Shown piece by piece: positions 18,392 through 26,854 of a stretch of DNA of 64,000 bases. Under the pieces are notes generated by a model. It was not told where the DNA came from. It saw nothing but the letters and a program-made list of their open reading frames with translations, and ran no database searches. The DNA comes from Frankiaceae bacterium. GTDB lineage: Bacteria; Actinomycetota; Actinomycetes; BP-191. Position 1 is the first letter of the stretch; each line of letters begins with the position of its first letter. The stretch lies in NCBI GenBank assembly GCA_030840645.1, contig JAVEEC010000105.1:53395-117394 (forward strand). Reading direction: 5' to 3'. The position numbers were made by a program, and so were the translations under genes.

Positions 18392-18880
18392 GTGGACGAG
18401 TCCGCCGAGATCGAACGCCTCTTCGTCACGCGGTACGCCTCGCTCCGCCGCCTCGCCGCCCTGCTGCTCGACGACCCGGGGGCCTGCGAGGAGGTCGTGC
18501 AGGAGGCGTTCGTCTGCCTCCACGCGCGGTGGTCCCGGCTGGACGACCCGACCAAGGCGCTCGCGTACCTGCGGCGCACGGTCGTCAACCTGTCCCGCTC
18601 GCGGCTGCGCCGCCGGTTCGTCGTCCGCCGCCACCCGGCGGCACCCGACCCGCAGGGCGGCGATGCGTTCGACGGTGCCGTCGCGGCGCTGGAGGCGGCG
18701 GCCGTCGTGCGCGCGCTGCGCGGGCTGCAACGCCGCCAGCGCGAGGTGCTGGTGCTGCGGTACTACGCCGGCCTGAACGAGGCCGAGATCGCCGCGACGC
18801 TCGGCGTCTCGGCCGGGTCGGTCAAGGCGTACGCGTCGCGCGGGCTCGCTGCCCTCAAGGAAGCGTTCGAGGAGGTGTGA
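18392..18880 (+). CDS. SigE-like ECF RNA polymerase sigma factor, 162 aa
   Basis: A small group IV sigma factor. Region 2 is seen in [20 protein letters not shown] and [15 protein letters not shown]. Region 4 is seen in [20 protein letters not shown] and [20 protein letters not shown], the second recognition helix. The size fits the SigE-like family of actinobacteria. The start is uncertain: GTG at 18392 fits the conserved N-terminus, while GTG at 18380 is in frame upstream. Its stop overlaps the ATG of the following membrane protein by one base (TGATG), as is usual for a sigma factor and its regulator. Confidence 0.85.
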   Translation: MDESAEIERLFVTRYASLRRLAALLLDDPGACEEVVQEAFVCLHARWSRLDDPTKALAYLRRTVVNLSRSRLRRRFVVRRHPAAPDPQGGDAFDGAVAALEAAAVVRALRGLQRRQREVLVLRYYAGLNEAEIAATLGVSAGSVKAYASRGLAALKEAFEEV

Positions 18881-20115
18881 TGGAGCCCGAGGACCTGGAA
18901 CGCGCTCTCACCGCGGCGGCCGGCGGCCTGCCCGACACGGTGCCCGCCTACGCGCCCGTCGCGGCGGCGGGTCGCGCCCGGCGGCGGGTCAGGATGGCCA
19001 CCGTGTCCGCGGCCGCGATCGCGTTCGCGGTCGTGGCAGGTGTCGTCGTCGCGCTGCCCCGCGACGAGCCGAACCGCCTGGTGGCCGTCCCTCCCACCGC
19101 GTCCCCGACGCCGACGGAGTCGCCGACGCCGTCCGCCACCCCGACCCCGACCCCGTCGCCGACCCCGTCGGACTCGCCGAACCCCACGGGGCCGGCGGTC
19201 GTACCCAGCCCCGAGCCCACGCCGTCGCCGACCCCGACGCCCTGCCCGCCGCCCGACGTCGAGCCGTACCGGCTCGCCGAGCCGTCCGGATCGGGCGCGT
19301 ACCCAGCCCGGTTCCTCCTCGCGCGCTCCGGTCCCCCCCACGGCAACGATGCCAACGCGGACCAGTGGCTCTCGTTCGCGGCCGTCGACGGCGGCGAAGC
19401 CCTCGACCACGTCCTCCACGCGGTCGTGACCGGCGTGGTGCGTACGTCGACCGGCCGGTTCTACGTCAGCGCTGTTCGCGACTGCGGGTCGGGCTTCGAG
19501 AGCTCGTCCGGCCTGTTCACGTTCACCGGCCACGGCCCCGTGACCCGGCTCGCGGACCTGACCGGGCAGCTGCTCCTCAGCCCCAACCAGCGGACGCTCG
19601 CGGTCTCGGACAGAGTGGACCTCTTCGGCATCCCTAAGCAGTCGTACGAGGTGAAGCGGGTCGACGCCGCGACCGGCCGGGTCGTCGGTACGTCGGCGCT
19701 CCCGCACTGGCCGGAGGCCTGGCTCGCCGATGGGTCGGGGTTCCTCTTCGCCAAGGACGGCGCGTTGCGGAAAGTCTGGCTCGACGGAGACGAGGCGGCT
19801 CCCCTCGCGCCACCGGCGGGCTGCACCTGGACGAGCGTCGGCCGGGCACGGAGCGGCCAGCTCTACGGAGCGGTGGACGGCAAGTCGTGCGCGCAGCCGG
19901 GGGTCTACCAGATCGGCGAGGACGGCACCCTCGGCGACCGGATCGGGGACCGCGGTGACGCTCTCCTGCTGGTCCCTGCGCCCGATTCGGCGGCCACTCT
20001 CGCCGTCGTGAACGAGTCATCGGTCGTGCTCTTGGCGAAAGCGCAGGAGTCGAAGGTGGTCTACTTCTGCCCGCAGAGCAGCGCGTGCGGCGGGTTGTAC
20101 GCGGTGGCCTGGTGA
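18880..20115 (+). CDS. Membrane-anchored putative regulator with Pro/Thr/Ser-rich stalk, 411 aa
   Basis: A single-pass membrane protein coupled to the ECF sigma factor. A cytoplasmic segment of about 40 residues begins [20 protein letters not shown] transmembrane helix follows at about 45-60 ([14 protein letters not shown]), then a PTPS-rich stalk at about 68-125, then an outside domain of about 280 residues with beta-propeller-like repeats ([41 protein letters not shown]). The position and topology fit an anti-sigma or signal-sensing protein, but no zinc-binding anti-sigma motif is visible. The function is therefore inferred from context. Confidence 0.65.
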   Translation: MEPEDLERALTAAAGGLPDTVPAYAPVAAAGRARRRVRMATVSAAAIAFAVVAGVVVALPRDEPNRLVAVPPTASPTPTESPTPSATPTPTPSPTPSDSPNPTGPAVVPSPEPTPSPTPTPCPPPDVEPYRLAEPSGSGAYPARFLLARSGPPHGNDANADQWLSFAAVDGGEALDHVLHAVVTGVVRTSTGRFYVSAVRDCGSGFESSSGLFTFTGHGPVTRLADLTGQLLLSPNQRTLAVSDRVDLFGIPKQSYEVKRVDAATGRVVGTSALPHWPEAWLADGSGFLFAKDGALRKVWLDGDEAAPLAPPAGCTWTSVGRARSGQLYGAVDGKSCAQPGVYQIGEDGTLGDRIGDRGDALLLVPAPDSAATLAVVNESSVVLLAKAQESKVVYFCPQSSACGGLYAVAW

Positions 20116-20122
20116 CGGCCCG

Positions 20123-21043
20123 CTAGTAGCCGGTCGCCGGATCCACGATCCCGTCGAGCGGAGCGCCTGCCGCGAAGCGGGTGACGTTCGTCGTGATGCG
20201 CTGCGCGAGAGCGGGTTCGAGCAGCGTCCAGGTGTTCGCGGTGTGCGGCGTGACGATGCAGTTCGGCAGGTCCCAGAGGGGGTGCCCGTCGGGCAGCGGC
20301 TCGGGGTCCGTCACGTCGAGTGCCGCGCCGCCGATCCGCCGCGCCGCCAGCGCCGCGACCAGCGCGCCGGTGTCGACGCAGGAGCCGCGGGCGACGTTCA
20401 CCAGCCAGGCATCGCGATCGAGCAGCGCGAGCTCGGGCGCCCCGACCAGGTGGTACGTCGCCGGCGTCGCCGCCGTGGCGACGAACACCACCCGCGCGCC
20501 CGGCAGCGCCGCCGCCAGCCCCTCCGGGCCGACGACGTGGGCACCGGGCAGCGCGAGGCTCGACCGGCGCACCACGGTCACGTTGCAGCGGAACGCCGCG
20601 AGCAGCCGGACCAGCGCGGCCGCGATCCCGCCGCCGCCGAGGATGGTGACGCGCTGGTCGAACAACGTCTCCGCCGCCGGCTCCCCCCACGTCGTCGCGC
20701 CGACCCGCAGGTGCAGCGAACGCAGCCCGGCCAGCGCGAGGCAGAGCGCGTGCTCCGCGACCGGCTCGGAGTGCACGCCCTTCCCCGACGTCCAGACCAG
20801 CCGCCGCGCCAGCAGGCCGGCGGCCGCGACCAGCTCCACGCCCGCGTTCGGCAGCTGGACCCAGCGCACGCCGGGTGCCGCGTCGAGCGCGGCCCCGAGG
20901 CCGGTGACGTCGCGCGGCGCGAGCCAGACGAGCGCCTCCGCGGCCGGCCCGACGGGAACGACCTCCGCCCCCGCCGCGAGCACGGCGGCCACGGCGAACG
21001 GCTCCGCCGCCGGCGCGACCGCGACCCGGACCGGTCCTGCCAC
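20123..21043 (-). CDS. D-2-hydroxyacid dehydrogenase family protein, 306 aa
   Basis: An NAD(P)-dependent dehydrogenase of the D-isomer-specific 2-hydroxyacid family. The nucleotide-binding loop is TILGGGGIAAALVRLL. The catalytic triad region is complete: Arg in WLVNVARGSCVD, Glu in ALDVTDPEPLPDGHPL, His in NCIVTPHTANTW. It reduces or oxidises a 2-oxoacid/2-hydroxyacid pair. GTG at 21043 lies 5 bp after the class II aldolase gene, so the two form an operon controlled by the palindrome at 21833. Possible roles are processing of an aldolase product or glyoxylate-like acid. Confidence 0.85.
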   Translation of the reverse strand: MAGPVRVAVAPAAEPFAVAAVLAAGAEVVPVGPAAEALVWLAPRDVTGLGAALDAAPGVRWVQLPNAGVELVAAAGLLARRLVWTSGKGVHSEPVAEHALCLALAGLRSLHLRVGATTWGEPAAETLFDQRVTILGGGGIAAALVRLLAAFRCNVTVVRRSSLALPGAHVVGPEGLAAALPGARVVFVATAATPATYHLVGAPELALLDRDAWLVNVARGSCVDTGALVAALAARRIGGAALDVTDPEPLPDGHPLWDLPNCIVTPHTANTWTLLEPALAQRITTNVTRFAAGAPLDGIVDPATGY

Positions 21044-21048
21044 GCGCG

Positions 21049-21795
21049 CTACGAGAGGACGTCGGGGTCGGCGCGCAGCTCGCGCCGCACCGCCCACTCC
21101 CACTGGTGCGGGAAGCACTCGCCGTACTGCCGCGTCAACGACTCCATCTCGCGGACGCCGTAGTCCGGCATGGGCTTGCCGCCGCCGACGGCCTCGACCA
21201 TCCACGCCGTACGGCACCGCCACTCGAGCTGCTTCGCCCGCTGGTACGCCTGCCCGACGTGGTCGCCGATGACGAACACCCCGTGGTTGGCGAGCAGCGC
21301 GCAGGTGGAGTCGCCGAGCGCGTCGACGGCCTTGCGCGCGTACGCCTGGTCGATCACCGCGCCCTCGTAGTCGTCGTAGAGGGCGAGGTCGCTCTCGATG
21401 CAGGCGGCGGACGTCTGGTCGTACGCCGGCGGGATGCGGCGCAGCGCGGCCCAGATCGTGGCGTAGTACGGGTGGTTGTGGATCGCGATGGTGGCGTTCG
21501 GCCGCGCCTTGTGCAGCTCGAGGTGCAGCGTGATCGCGGACGTGACGTCCCAGCGCCCTTCGAGGACGTTGCCCTCCATGTCGATCCGCATGACGTCGGA
21601 GACGCGCACCTCGTCCCAGCCCCACTGGAACGGCAGCGTCAGCAGCGTGTCGTCGGGCTGCTTGTACGTGATGTGGCCGACGTTGTGCTCGACGAACCCC
21701 ATCCGGTCGAGCACCCGCGCGAGCAGCACGAGTTCCGCTGCGGGTGGCAGGTCGGCGAACGACGTGGCGCGGTCCAGGCGCGACAGCACGGTCAT
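21049..21795 (-). CDS. Class II aldolase/adducin family protein, 248 aa
   Basis: A zinc-dependent aldolase, epimerase or decarboxylase-like protein. The domain covers nearly the whole chain. Metal-ligand histidines are seen in IAIHNHPYYATIW (near residue 105) and ALLANHGVFVIGD (near residue 170), and the phosphate/substrate loop region is GHITYKQPDDTLLTLP. Many members act on fuculose or ribulose phosphates, but others act on non-phosphorylated hydroxyacids. The neighbouring 2-hydroxyacid dehydrogenase and absence of a kinase favour the latter. It is transcribed from the intergenic region shared with the TetR gene, which contains the operator-like palindrome. Confidence 0.85.
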   Translation of the reverse strand: MTVLSRLDRATSFADLPPAAELVLLARVLDRMGFVEHNVGHITYKQPDDTLLTLPFQWGWDEVRVSDVMRIDMEGNVLEGRWDVTSAITLHLELHKARPNATIAIHNHPYYATIWAALRRIPPAYDQTSAACIESDLALYDDYEGAVIDQAYARKAVDALGDSTCALLANHGVFVIGDHVGQAYQRAKQLEWRCRTAWMVEAVGGGKPMPDYGVREMESLTRQYGECFPHQWEWAVRRELRADPDVLS

Positions 21796-21832
21796 GGTCG
21801 GCTCCGTCCCGCGCGAACGCGTGATGCATACT

Positions 21833-21848
21833 GACTTGCGCGCAAGTT
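21833..21848. promoter_or_regulatory. TetR-type operator, site 1 (aldolase/tetR intergenic region)
   Basis: GACTTGCGCGCAAGTT, with a perfect 14-bp palindrome at 21834-21847. It lies 37 bp upstream of the aldolase start and 86 bp upstream of the divergent TetR gene. It is one of five matching sites in the window. Confidence 0.75.
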
Positions 21849-21934
21849 AACTCCGCTGCCGACGTCCGGTCAACCGGGTCCGGGCGAGCGCCCGCTCCGC
21901 TACGGTCTCACCGGACACAACGCCTAGGGGAGCC

Positions 21935-22564
21935 ATGAGCGAATCCATCACCCGCACGGAGATCCTGCGCGTCGCCGCGGAGGAGTTCGGGCAGAAGGGG
22001 TTCCGCGGCGCCCGCCTCGACGACGTCGCCAACCAGCTCGGCGTCACGCGCCAGGCCCTCTACTACTACTACCCGACCAAGACCGCGATCCTGCTCGACC
22101 TCTACGAGCGGTTCTTCGAACGCCTCGAGGCCGCGCTGGACGAGGCCGAACGCAGCCACGCAGGCCGCGGCCGCTTCGACGCGATGCTCGAAGCGCACAT
22201 CCGCACGGTCGCCGAGTCGCCGGAACTGTCGGCCATCTTCACGCAGGAACGCAGCGCGCTGCCGTACGACATGTCCGGCCGGCTCCGCCTCCGCCGGCAG
22301 AAGTACCAGGACCGCCTCGTCCAGGCGTACCGCGACGGCGTCGAGGCCGGCGAGCTGCGCGACGACGCCTCGCCCTCGGTCACCGTCTCGCTGGCGGTCG
22401 GCGCGGCGAACTGGATCTTCCGCTGGTACCGCAGCGACCGCGACCTCCAGCCGGGCGAGCTCGCCATGATCGCCGTCGACCTGCTCGGCACGGGGTACCA
22501 CAAGGCGCCGGGCCGCCGCCGCGCCGCGACCGCGTCCCGCTACGACGACCCGCTGACTCGGTAA
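21935..22564 (+). CDS. TetR/AcrR-family transcriptional regulator, 209 aa
   Basis: A ligand-responsive repressor. Residues about 5-52 form the TetR helix-turn-helix domain (ITRTEILRVAAEEFGQKGFR, then LGVTRQALYYYYPTKTAILLDL). The C-terminal ligand domain contains AHIRTVAESPELSAIFTQE, as in regulators of acyl-CoA metabolism, so an acyl-CoA ligand is plausible. Five near-identical palindromes in the following 14 kb are its obvious candidate targets, including one in its own upstream region. The start ATG follows a GGGAG ribosome binding site. Confidence 0.9.
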   Translation: MSESITRTEILRVAAEEFGQKGFRGARLDDVANQLGVTRQALYYYYPTKTAILLDLYERFFERLEAALDEAERSHAGRGRFDAMLEAHIRTVAESPELSAIFTQERSALPYDMSGRLRLRRQKYQDRLVQAYRDGVEAGELRDDASPSVTVSLAVGAANWIFRWYRSDRDLQPGELAMIAVDLLGTGYHKAPGRRRAATASRYDDPLTR

Positions 22565-22591
22565 CGACTCGCCATCTTCGAGCCCCCTCCC

Positions 22592-22620
22592 TTGACACGA
22601 GTTCGTCATCGCGATTTTAC
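22592..22620 (+). promoter_or_regulatory. Promoter of the ribose-type ABC operon
   Basis: A consensus -35 box TTGACA at 22592-22597 is followed by a 17-nt spacer and TTTTAC at 22615-22620 as the -10. The -10 overlaps the TetR operator at 22618-22633, the geometry of simple repression. Confidence 0.6.
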
Positions 22621-22633
22621 TTGCGTGCAAGTA
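22618..22633. promoter_or_regulatory. TetR-type operator, site 2 (ABC importer)
   Basis: TACTTGCGTGCAAGTA, palindromic apart from its centre, 26 bp before the binding-protein gene and overlapping the -10 box. Confidence 0.75.
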
Positions 22634-22659
22634 GTTCGCTGTTCGACGAGGAGGCTGGG

Positions 22660-23808
22660 TTGAAGATCACCAGAACGCCACGGGGTCGCGCAGGGAACGC
22701 TCGCAAGCTGGTACTCGTGCTCGCAGGGACGGCGCTGCTCGCCACCGCCTGCTCCGACAGCAAGACGCCCGCCGCCAACAGCACCCCGAGCGGCAGCGCC
22801 AGCGCCGACGCCTCGGTCGCCGCCGCCGAGGCGGCCGTGCTGAAGGCCCAGCAGCTGCCGACGTCGATCCTCGTCACTGGCGCGTTCACGCCGGCCGCGG
22901 GCAAGACGATCTACAACGTCGCGTGCAACCAGGAGCTGGTCGGCTGCAGCGTCATCGCCAAGCAGATCAAGGCCGCCGCCGAGGCGATCGGCTACTCCTA
23001 CAAGCTCTGCGACGCGGGCAAGACGCCGCAGCAGGCGACCGGCTGCTTCAACCAGGCCATCAACGCCAAGGCCGACGCGATCGTCACGAACGCCGTCGGC
23101 ACCAACGTCGCCGGCAACGGCTACGCCGCGGCGCAGACCGCGAAGATCCCGGTCATCGCGATCTTCAGCGGCAACACGCCGAACGCTCCCGGCGTGGCCG
23201 CCGAGGTCGGCGACACCGGCTGCGCGGGCCAGGGCGAGATCGTCGCCAACCTGGTCATCGCCAACACGAAGGGCAGGGCGAACGCGCTGTTCGTCACCGA
23301 GCGCTCGATCGGCTGCGACATCCTCCGCACCGAGGGCTTCGGCACCGCGATGAAGGCGTGCTCGACCTGCACGACCGACAACCTGGAGTTCGAGCAGACG
23401 ACGATGCAGGCCAACCTGCCCCGCCAGGTGCTCGCCGCCATCCAGGCCAAGCCGGACCTCAACTACATCGTCGGCGTGTTCGGCGCGGCGACGCAGATCG
23501 CGGCGACCGCCGTACAGCAGTCGGGCCGGCAGTCCATCAGCGTCGCGGGTCTCGACAGCGACCCGGCCATCCTCACGCTGCTCAAGCAGAAGCAGACCGT
23601 GACCGGCGCGGTGGCGTTCGGCAGGTCGGAGGCCGCGTGGACCGCGGTCGACGCGGCGGCGCGGGTGCTCAGCGGGCAGGCGGTCGAGAAGAGCCTGCCG
23701 GTGCCGATCCTGCTGATCAACCAGACCAACATCGAGAAGGTCCCGGCCGCCGGGTTCGCCGGAGCCGAGGGCTACGACACGCAGTTCAAGGCACTCTGGG
23801 GGAAGTAG
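22660..23808 (+). CDS. Ribose/xylose-type ABC substrate-binding lipoprotein, 382 aa
   Basis: The receptor of a carbohydrate-uptake-2-like importer. It has a lipoprotein signal (LVLVLAGTALLATACSDS; lipobox TAC at about residue 28) and a Ser/Ala-rich tether. A periplasmic-binding-protein-I fold follows, with CFNQAINAKADAIVTN, SISVAGLDSDPAILTLLK and an unusually high number of cysteines (CNQ, CSV, CDAG, CFN, CAG, CDI, CSTC). TTG at 22660 is chosen because GAGGAGG lies 5 nt upstream and because earlier starts would translate the operator. The substrate is unknown. In this regulon it could be a non-sugar compound, since this receptor type also takes nucleosides and other solutes. Confidence 0.85.
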   Translation: MKITRTPRGRAGNARKLVLVLAGTALLATACSDSKTPAANSTPSGSASADASVAAAEAAVLKAQQLPTSILVTGAFTPAAGKTIYNVACNQELVGCSVIAKQIKAAAEAIGYSYKLCDAGKTPQQATGCFNQAINAKADAIVTNAVGTNVAGNGYAAAQTAKIPVIAIFSGNTPNAPGVAAEVGDTGCAGQGEIVANLVIANTKGRANALFVTERSIGCDILRTEGFGTAMKACSTCTTDNLEFEQTTMQANLPRQVLAAIQAKPDLNYIVGVFGAATQIAATAVQQSGRQSISVAGLDSDPAILTLLKQKQTVTGAVAFGRSEAAWTAVDAAARVLSGQAVEKSLPVPILLINQTNIEKVPAAGFAGAEGYDTQFKALWGK

Positions 23809-23823
23809 GGCCCCACCACAGAC

Positions 23824-23865
23824 CCACGCGGGGTGCGAGCCTCCCCCGTCTTGCGCCCCGCGTGG
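23824..23865 (+). terminator. Intercistronic hairpin between receptor and ATPase genes
   Basis: A 16-bp inverted repeat (23824-23839 with 23850-23865, two non-Watson-Crick positions) around a 10-nt loop, in the 81-bp gap after the binding-protein gene. It probably acts as a partial terminator or mRNA stabiliser that yields more receptor than membrane subunits. Confidence 0.65.
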
Positions 23866-23889
23866 CCCCCCCGACCGAAGGAGACCGAC

Positions 23890-25386
23890 GTGCTCGCCGC
23901 CTCCGGCGTCGCGAAGACCTTCTTCGGCAACACCGTTCTCTCCGACTTCTCGATCGGCCTCGCCGACGGCACCGTGCACGCGCTGCTCGGCCACAACGGC
24001 TCCGGCAAGTCGACGTTCGTGAAGCTGCTCGCCGGCTTCCACTCCCCCGACAAGGACAGCGGGCCGATCACCGTCGACGGCAACACGCTGAAGCCCGGTA
24101 ACCCGGACAGCAGCCGCGCGGTCGGCATCAGGTTCGTGCACCAGGACCTCGGCCTGCTCAACGAGCTCACGGTGCTGGAGAACCTGCGGCTCGGCCTGCA
24201 CTCGTACCGGACCAACCGCCTCCGCAAGATCGACTGGCGGGACGAACGCCGCCGCGCCCGCCACGAGCTCGACCGCCTCGGCCTGGCCATCGACCCGGAG
24301 CGGCGGTTCGGCGACCTCAGCGCCGTCGAGCAGACGGAGGTCGCGGTCGCGCGCGCGATCCAGGACGAGGACCGCGTCCGCGTGCTCGTCCTCGACGAGC
24401 CGACCGCCGCGCTGCCCGACGCCGAGGTGGAGAAGCTGTTCACCGTGCTGCGGCACGTGCGCGGCCGCGGCGTCGCCGTCCTCTACGTCACCCACCGGCT
24501 GGAAGAGGTACACGCGATCGCCGACCACGTCACCGTCCTGCGCGACGGCCGGACGGTCGGCAGCGCGACGACCGAGGAGCTGAGCCGCACCGACCTGGTC
24601 GCGCTGATCGTCGGCGACCAGCGGGCCCGCGACGCGGTCCCCGCGCCGCGCGGCGGCGGCGACGGCGAGCCGGCGCTGGAGCTGGTCGGCATCGCCGCCG
24701 GCGACATCGAGGACCTCACGCTGTCGGTCTCCCCCGGCGAGATCGTCGGCGTCGCCGGTCTGGTCGGCTCCGGCGTGCACGACGTGCCCCGCGTCCTCAA
24801 CGGTCAGCTGACGCCGCGGGCCGGGCACGTCGCCGTCGGGCGGCGCCGGATCAAGCTGCGCGACCCGCACCACGCGCGCGTCCGCGGCCTCGTCGTCCTG
24901 CCGAGCCGGCGCGGCGACAAGCTGATCCAGGACATGACGGTGAAGGAGAACGTCACCCTCACGTCGCTCGCGCGGTTCTTCCGCGGCGGCCGGTTGCGGC
25001 ACGCGACCGAGCGGACGTACGTCAACGGCCTGGTCACGCGGTACGGCATCCGCGCGGCGAGCATCGAGAGCCCGATGCGCACGCTGTCCGGCGGCAACCA
25101 GCAGAAGGTCGCGGTCGCGCGTTCGCTGCAGAGCGAGCCGACGGTGCTCGTCCTCGACGAGCCGACGCAGGGCGTCGACGTCGGCGGCAAGAGCGACGTG
25201 CTCCGGCTGCTCCGGCAGGCCGCGGACGACGGCGTCGCCGTCCTCGTCTGCTCGTCCGACCTCGAGGAGCTGGAACAGGTCTGCCAGCGGATCGTGGTCA
25301 TGCGCCGCGGCCGTGCCGTCGCGGAGCTGGCCGGCGCCGCGATCACCCGTCCGGCGATCCTGCGAGAGTGCTATGGCGATGACTGA
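23890..25386 (+). CDS. Ribose-type ABC ATPase with two ATP-binding domains, 498 aa
   Basis: The energy-coupling subunit of the importer, built like RbsA/XylG. The first ATPase has Walker A GHNGSGKST (about residue 35), signature region FGDLSAVEQTEVAVAR and Walker B VLVLDEPTAAL. The second, from about residue 265, has a degenerate Walker A (GLVGSGVHDVP), an intact signature LSGGNQQKVAVAR and Walker B VLVLDEPTQGVDV. Degeneracy of the second Walker A is usual in this family. GTG at 23890 follows GAAGGAG. Its 3' end overlaps the permease start. Confidence 0.9.
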   Translation: MLAASGVAKTFFGNTVLSDFSIGLADGTVHALLGHNGSGKSTFVKLLAGFHSPDKDSGPITVDGNTLKPGNPDSSRAVGIRFVHQDLGLLNELTVLENLRLGLHSYRTNRLRKIDWRDERRRARHELDRLGLAIDPERRFGDLSAVEQTEVAVARAIQDEDRVRVLVLDEPTAALPDAEVEKLFTVLRHVRGRGVAVLYVTHRLEEVHAIADHVTVLRDGRTVGSATTEELSRTDLVALIVGDQRARDAVPAPRGGGDGEPALELVGIAAGDIEDLTLSVSPGEIVGVAGLVGSGVHDVPRVLNGQLTPRAGHVAVGRRRIKLRDPHHARVRGLVVLPSRRGDKLIQDMTVKENVTLTSLARFFRGGRLRHATERTYVNGLVTRYGIRAASIESPMRTLSGGNQQKVAVARSLQSEPTVLVLDEPTQGVDVGGKSDVLRLLRQAADDGVAVLVCSSDLEELEQVCQRIVVMRRGRAVAELAGAAITRPAILRECYGDD

Positions 25387-26419
25387 CACGGCGGCGGAGC
25401 GGCGCGACTCGGAGCCGGAGCCGGACCCCACGCGCCGGGGCTGGTCCGAGCGGCTGCTCGACCTGCGCACCCGCGAGGGCGCGTCGTTCACCGAGCGGTA
25501 CGCCGGCGTCGCGTTCCTGCTCGTCCTCGTCGCGACGTTCAGCATCCTGCGCCCCAGGCTCTTCCCGACGACCGACAACTTCATCGGCATCATCGGCAAC
25601 GAAGCCGTCTCCGGCATCGTGGCGCTCGGCATCCTGGTGCCGCTCGCCGCCGGGTCGTTCGACGTCTCGATCGGCGGCATGATGACGCTCGCCGTGGTCG
25701 AGGTGACCTGGCTGTTTCAGGCGACGCACGGCCACATCCCGATCCCGGTCGCGATCCTGCTCGTGCTGCTCACCGCCGTCGTCGTCGGGCTCTGCAACGC
25801 GCTGCTGGTCGTCAAAGCCAAGGTCGAGCCGCTCATCGCGACGATCGGCACCGGCACGATCCTGTCCGGCCTCTCGCAGATGATCGGCAACGGCGAGACC
25901 ATCACCCGCGACATCCCGCCGACCTTCACCAAGATCGGTCGGGCGTTCGTCTACCGCATCCCCGTGACCACGATCATCTTCGGGGTGCTGGCGATCGCCC
26001 TCTGGTACGTCCTCGCGCAGACGCCCGCGGGCCGCGTCCTCTACGCCACCGGCGCCGGCCGCGAGGCCGCGCGACTGTCCGGCGTGCGCACCGACCGGGT
26101 CGTCATGCTGTCCTACGTCACCGCCGCCGTCGGCGCGGGCATCGCGGGCATCGTGTTCGCCGCCCGGCTCGGCTCGGGGCCGCCGGGCGCGGGCGGCTCG
26201 TACCTGCTGCCGGCGTTCGCGACGGCGTTCCTCGGCGCGACGATGATCAAGCCGGGCCGCTTCAACGTCGGCGGCGTCGTCGTCGCCATCCTCATCATCG
26301 CTGTCGGCATCAACGGCCTGCAGATCCTCGGCATCCCGTTCTGGGTCGTGGACCTGTTCCAGGGCACCGCGCTCGTCGTCGCGGTGCTGCTCACCAAGCT
26401 GCAGGCCCGCAGGCTCTAG
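25373..26419 (+). CDS. Ribose-type ABC permease, 348 aa
   Basis: The membrane channel of the importer. After a charged cytoplasmic leader (about 40 residues) there are about nine hydrophobic segments. Family motifs include SGIVALGILVPLAAGSFDVSIGGMM (conserved region after helix 2), CNALLVVKAKVEPLIATIGT and GREAARLSGVRTDRV, the cytoplasmic coupling loop. ATG at 25373 overlaps the ATPase gene by 14 bp and has GAGAG upstream. ATG at 25379 is an alternative. One permease gene is enough, since these systems use homodimers. Confidence 0.88.
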   Translation: MAMTDTAAERRDSEPEPDPTRRGWSERLLDLRTREGASFTERYAGVAFLLVLVATFSILRPRLFPTTDNFIGIIGNEAVSGIVALGILVPLAAGSFDVSIGGMMTLAVVEVTWLFQATHGHIPIPVAILLVLLTAVVVGLCNALLVVKAKVEPLIATIGTGTILSGLSQMIGNGETITRDIPPTFTKIGRAFVYRIPVTTIIFGVLAIALWYVLAQTPAGRVLYATGAGREAARLSGVRTDRVVMLSYVTAAVGAGIAGIVFAARLGSGPPGAGGSYLLPAFATAFLGATMIKPGRFNVGGVVVAILIIAVGINGLQILGIPFWVVDLFQGTALVVAVLLTKLQARRL

Positions 26420-26854
26420 GTGCACGCGGAGGCGGCGAACCTGTACGGGCGCTGGGCGCACGCGCTCGACGCCGGCCGCCCTGACCTGCTACTGGACGAC
26501 TTCACCGACGACGCCGTGCTGTGGGTCAGCACCCGCGGCTCGTACCGCGGTCACGACGAGATCCGCGAGATCCTGCGCGGCCGCGCGGGCACCGTTCTCC
26601 ACGTCATCACGAACGTCGTCGTCGAAGCGCCCGGCCGCACCCACGCGTACCTGCACGTCGTCGACCTGGCGAGCGGCGCGGTCGTCGGCCGGGCGCGCTA
26701 CGACGACGACCTGCGGCAGGAGGGCGGCCGCTGGCGCTGGCACCGCAAGGCCGTCGACTTCCTCTGGCAGGCGCCCGGCTACGCCGAGACCAACGTCGCG
26801 CTGCGCCGCCCCGACTACGGCAGCCAGAACCCGGTGGGCGGGCTCACTCGCTGA
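26420..26854 (+). CDS. SnoaL-like/NTF2-fold protein, 144 aa
   Basis: A small cone-shaped alpha+beta-barrel protein of the NTF2/SnoaL-like (steroid delta-isomerase-like) superfamily. The pattern is clear: YGRWAHALDAGRPDLLLDDFTDDAVLWVS, then GHDEIREILRGR, then HVITNVVVEAPGRTHAYLHV and a closing GGRWRWHRKAVDF. Members are hydrolases, isomerases, dehydratases or non-enzymatic binders. GTG at 26420 follows directly on the permease stop, so it belongs to the importer operon and probably acts early on the imported compound. It overlaps the convergent amidohydrolase gene by 11 bp. Confidence 0.75.
   Translation: MHAEAANLYGRWAHALDAGRPDLLLDDFTDDAVLWVSTRGSYRGHDEIREILRGRAGTVLHVITNVVVEAPGRTHAYLHVVDLASGAVVGRARYDDDLRQEGGRWRWHRKAVDFLWQAPGYAETNVALRRPDYGSQNPVGGLTR

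Noticed and set aside
22621..22659. Earlier start for the ribose-type binding protein at 22621
   Set aside because: It would translate the TetR operator and add a polar leader before the signal peptide. TTG at 22660 has a GAGGAGG site at the right distance.
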